Below the pieces are notes generated by a model that made no database searches, was not told where the DNA came from, and saw only the letters and a program-made list of their open reading frames with translations. From Endomychus coccineus (taxonomy: Eukaryota; Arthropoda; Insecta; Coleoptera; Endomychidae): 64,000 bases of DNA. Shown one piece after another: positions 62,366 to 64,000 of the stretch. The first letter of the stretch is position 1. Every line of letters begins with the position of its first letter. The translations under genes and the position numbers were made by a program. The stretch is from positions 372,001 through 436,000 of the forward strand of contig CAUEHT010000001.1 in the NCBI GenBank assembly GCA_958510875.1, in the 5' to 3' direction.

Positions 62366-62872
62366 TCATTTAGGTAGTATGATCGTGAGGAACCAATGTT
62401 GTAGGTTATCGACATGGTTGACTGCACACATATATTTCCCACCATCATTGCGATGATTTAGACAGCTCAGTCTGTTTGTAGGCTCGAATTTCCCCGTTTG
62501 ACATAGGGTGTTGTCGAAACTGCATACATCTACGATTCGTGGAAAGATATCTAGCTCCTTGCACTTATTCGCGAGAAATTCTGCTTTTTGATGACCTCGA
62601 ACATATATAATGTCTGCTGCACACAGTAGAGTCAATCTTAGGATAGTATCAATTTCTCCATATTCCACATCACCCGATGTATATTCCAAACCATGACAAA
62701 AATGTTCCAAATACCAAGCGGATTTTCGGTCCTTCTCACTTAACATCGTTAGCGGTGTGGGCGGCTTAAACAACGAATAATGTCGTTTGAACCCAATTTG
62801 TATAGACATTTCTTTGGGGTGAAACACATCATCGATGATGAATCCCTGAATGTCAACCAATGCTATCCTCAT
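62366..62872 (-). CDS. Conserved Polinton protein MRIALVDI family (copy 3)
   Basis: 168 residues from ATG 62872, the same length as its relative at 48795-49301. Identical blocks include RIALVDI, FHPKEM, IQIGFKRHYSLFK and CLNHRNDGGKYMCAV. It lies 47 bp downstream of the capsid gene on the same strand, as in copy 2. Its conservation in two copies, while neighbouring genes decayed in one, supports a real gene. Function unknown; a degenerate RNase H-like fold is possible. Confidence 0.7.
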   Translation of the reverse strand: MRIALVDIQGFIIDDVFHPKEMSIQIGFKRHYSLFKPPTPLTMLSEKDRKSAWYLEHFCHGLEYTSGDVEYGEIDTILRLTLLCAADIIYVRGHQKAEFLANKCKELDIFPRIVDVCSFDNTLCQTGKFEPTNRLSCLNHRNDGGKYMCAVNHVDNLQHWFLTIILPK

Positions 62873-62919
62873 GATGGCTCGTACTAAACTGATCGCTCAT
62901 AGTCGTTAGACAGTAAGTT

Positions 62920-63999
62920 TTAGATCAGACTCTTCACTATTTCCGAGAGTGGGGAGTACTCCATCAAACAATCGTGAATGATGATACAATATGCTTTCGT
63001 ATTGGCTGGAAATCCCTTATCTGCCTCGATTTCCAATCGCACATCAACAGTTGCAGATTTCACTGCTTCCTCCTGTTTCGAACAATCGATTATGTAGAGA
63101 GAGCGCTTTTTGAAACTGGTGTAATCTAACATTGGTTGTTTCACAACAGTCGACGAGGAATTTGTATAGCTAGAGTAGAACTCTGTGTAGTTATGGTGAG
63201 CGAGCGCGAAATCATCCTTGGCAAAGTCCAAGTTCATTCGCTCGTTAGGGTAATATTCGCCGTTTAGAGATAAGCGAATACTTGTTATATCCAGATGATC
63301 AAATATTGTGGGGTTAGCCTTCACATTGTTTCGTTTGTCCGTTTGAAAGAATACTATGACATAGCGAGGTTTTTCAACTGCCGCACTAGTCTTGACCTCC
63401 CAAATTTCCCGTCGGGCCTCGCTTGTCATGGCAGGAAGCTCATGGCATTCCCACTTCCGGAATGGAATTAGGATGGGCGAATCACTCTTGATTGCTCGCA
63501 AGAGCTTTTCTCTAATTATATCGTTAGGATAGATATACTTCACTTTCAATTCCATGCTATCAATTAGGAATTTAACGGTGGTCGTGGCGGTTTCAATGTT
63601 AACGCAATCGTTATCGTTTCGAGCACGCACCAGTCGAATAGTCTGCCTACCAAATGTAATCATCGGGTAATCGTTGAAAATGTTGAATATATGCTTCAGC
63701 GGAATCAATAGACTGAATGATTTAGTTTCATGCAAAACTACGCTCTCAAGGGGGTACAACCAACTAGCGGTAGCCATATGCGTAGAAGCAGTAGGGGTGT
63801 AGCAGGTAAATGCTCGAACAGCGCTGACTATACCAGGATCTCGAACTGTTTCGATCTCCCTACCACTCTCAACGTACGAGCACGAGTCGAAAAGGAAGGC
63901 TCCATAATTCGGTAACAATATAACATTACCTCCACCCTTCACTTCGATTTTTCCCTTGATCACCAATAGAGTATCCTTCATAGAAAAAAACGCGTCCAC
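62920..63999 (-). CDS. Major capsid protein (copy 3), 5' end outside window
   Basis: 359 residues without a stop, open at the right edge. Blocks RDPGIVSAVRAFTCY, SLLIPLKHIFNIFNDY, RNDNDCV, FRKWECHELPAM and FQTDKRNN match copies 1 and 2. The product is beta-rich and would be a double jelly-roll capsid protein of about 420 residues if completed as in copy 2. No break is seen, in contrast to the other copies. The start lies beyond position 63999. Confidence 0.8.
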   Translation of the reverse strand: MDAFFSMKDTLLVIKGKIEVKGGGNVILLPNYGAFLFDSCSYVESGREIETVRDPGIVSAVRAFTCYTPTASTHMATASWLYPLESVVLHETKSFSLLIPLKHIFNIFNDYPMITFGRQTIRLVRARNDNDCVNIETATTTVKFLIDSMELKVKYIYPNDIIREKLLRAIKSDSPILIPFRKWECHELPAMTSEARREIWEVKTSAAVEKPRYVIVFFQTDKRNNVKANPTIFDHLDITSIRLSLNGEYYPNERMNLDFAKDDFALAHHNYTEFYSSYTNSSSTVVKQPMLDYTSFKKRSLYIIDCSKQEEAVKSATVDVRLEIEADKGFPANTKAYCIIIHDCLMEYSPLSEIVKSLI

Positions 64000-64000
64000 T

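Larger units (their letters stand above)
61206..63999 (-). mobile_element. Polinton/Maverick-like copy 3 (minus strand, runs off the window)
   Basis: From about 61206 the reverse complement of Polinton end motifs appears (GATATCCGGTCTCCACTTCC near 61240 and TAGCTGTCGATGTGCATCCG near 61266), then 25-bp satellites, then the MRIALVDI-family and capsid genes on the minus strand. The gene order repeats copy 2. The rest lies beyond the window. Both genes here are open, so this is the least damaged of the three copies in what can be seen. Confidence 0.8.

Noticed and set aside
1..64000. tRNA genes
   Set aside because: No cloverleaf with A and B boxes was recognised by eye; a dedicated scan was not possible.

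Overview
The window looks like insect (arthropod) chromatin built almost entirely of mobile elements. The grounds are R2 and R1 retrotransposons sitting in insect-like 28S rRNA sequence, (TTAGG)-like repeats, Gypsy LTR elements, R1-clade LINEs and several Polinton/Maverick (adintovirus-like) copies. No single-copy host gene is certain. The best candidate is an intronless secreted matrix metalloproteinase on the minus strand at the left edge (1-1476). The species cannot be told from the sequence alone.

The main structural result is a nest of insertions, each splitting an older element. (1) An R1-clade LINE flanked by TTAGG-like motifs has its ORF1 start at about 7.4-8.4 kb and its zinc knuckles plus ORF2 at 57.76-60.95 kb. 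(2) It is split by remains of a Gypsy element (Gypsy-B, 8.4-10.7 and 57.2-57.76 kb). (3) That is split by a foldback DNA transposon with TATATA target duplications (10.73-11.74 and 56.95-57.17 kb). (4) One of its arms is split by Gypsy-A, a large Gypsy element with long LTRs (11.74-13.49 and 54.92-56.95 kb). (5) The pol gene of Gypsy-A is split between protease and reverse transcriptase by about 34 kb: a 28S rRNA fragment carrying R2 and R1 at their usual sites (15.8-25.6 kb), then two Polinton-like copies side by side (25.6-49.7 kb).

Gypsy-A is unusual. After gag (with a SAP-like N-terminus), protease, RT, RNase H and integrase it carries a Ser/Thr protein kinase domain, then a second zinc-knuckle reading frame, then a minisatellite, the polypurine tract and the 3' LTR. 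All its frames are now broken.

Polinton copy 1 (about 25.6-38.5 kb) has genes for a packaging ATPase, a DUF8207-type protein, a fibre-like protein, an integrase with chromodomain, a phospholipase A2 protein joined to an adenain-like protease, a penton-like and a major capsid protein, an MSV199-like protein and a membrane protein. Copy 2 (about 38.5-49.7 kb) has the protein-primed DNA polymerase, an OB-like small protein and a second set of ATPase, DUF8207, PLA2, protease, penton and capsid genes, but no integrase seen. Copy 3 (from about 61.2 kb, minus strand) runs off the right edge. Smaller relics lie at 5.6-6.2 kb and 26.5-27.0 kb. Most virus-like genes carry stops or frameshifts, so these are old copies. 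R1 has two long intact frames and is probably among the youngest residents.

The left 11 kb also holds a PIF/Harbinger relic, LTR-like segments, GC-rich tandem repeats of about 310 bp and one unrecognised reading frame (2134-2727). Satellites with a 25-bp unit mark the ends of Polinton copies 1 and 3 in opposite orientations.
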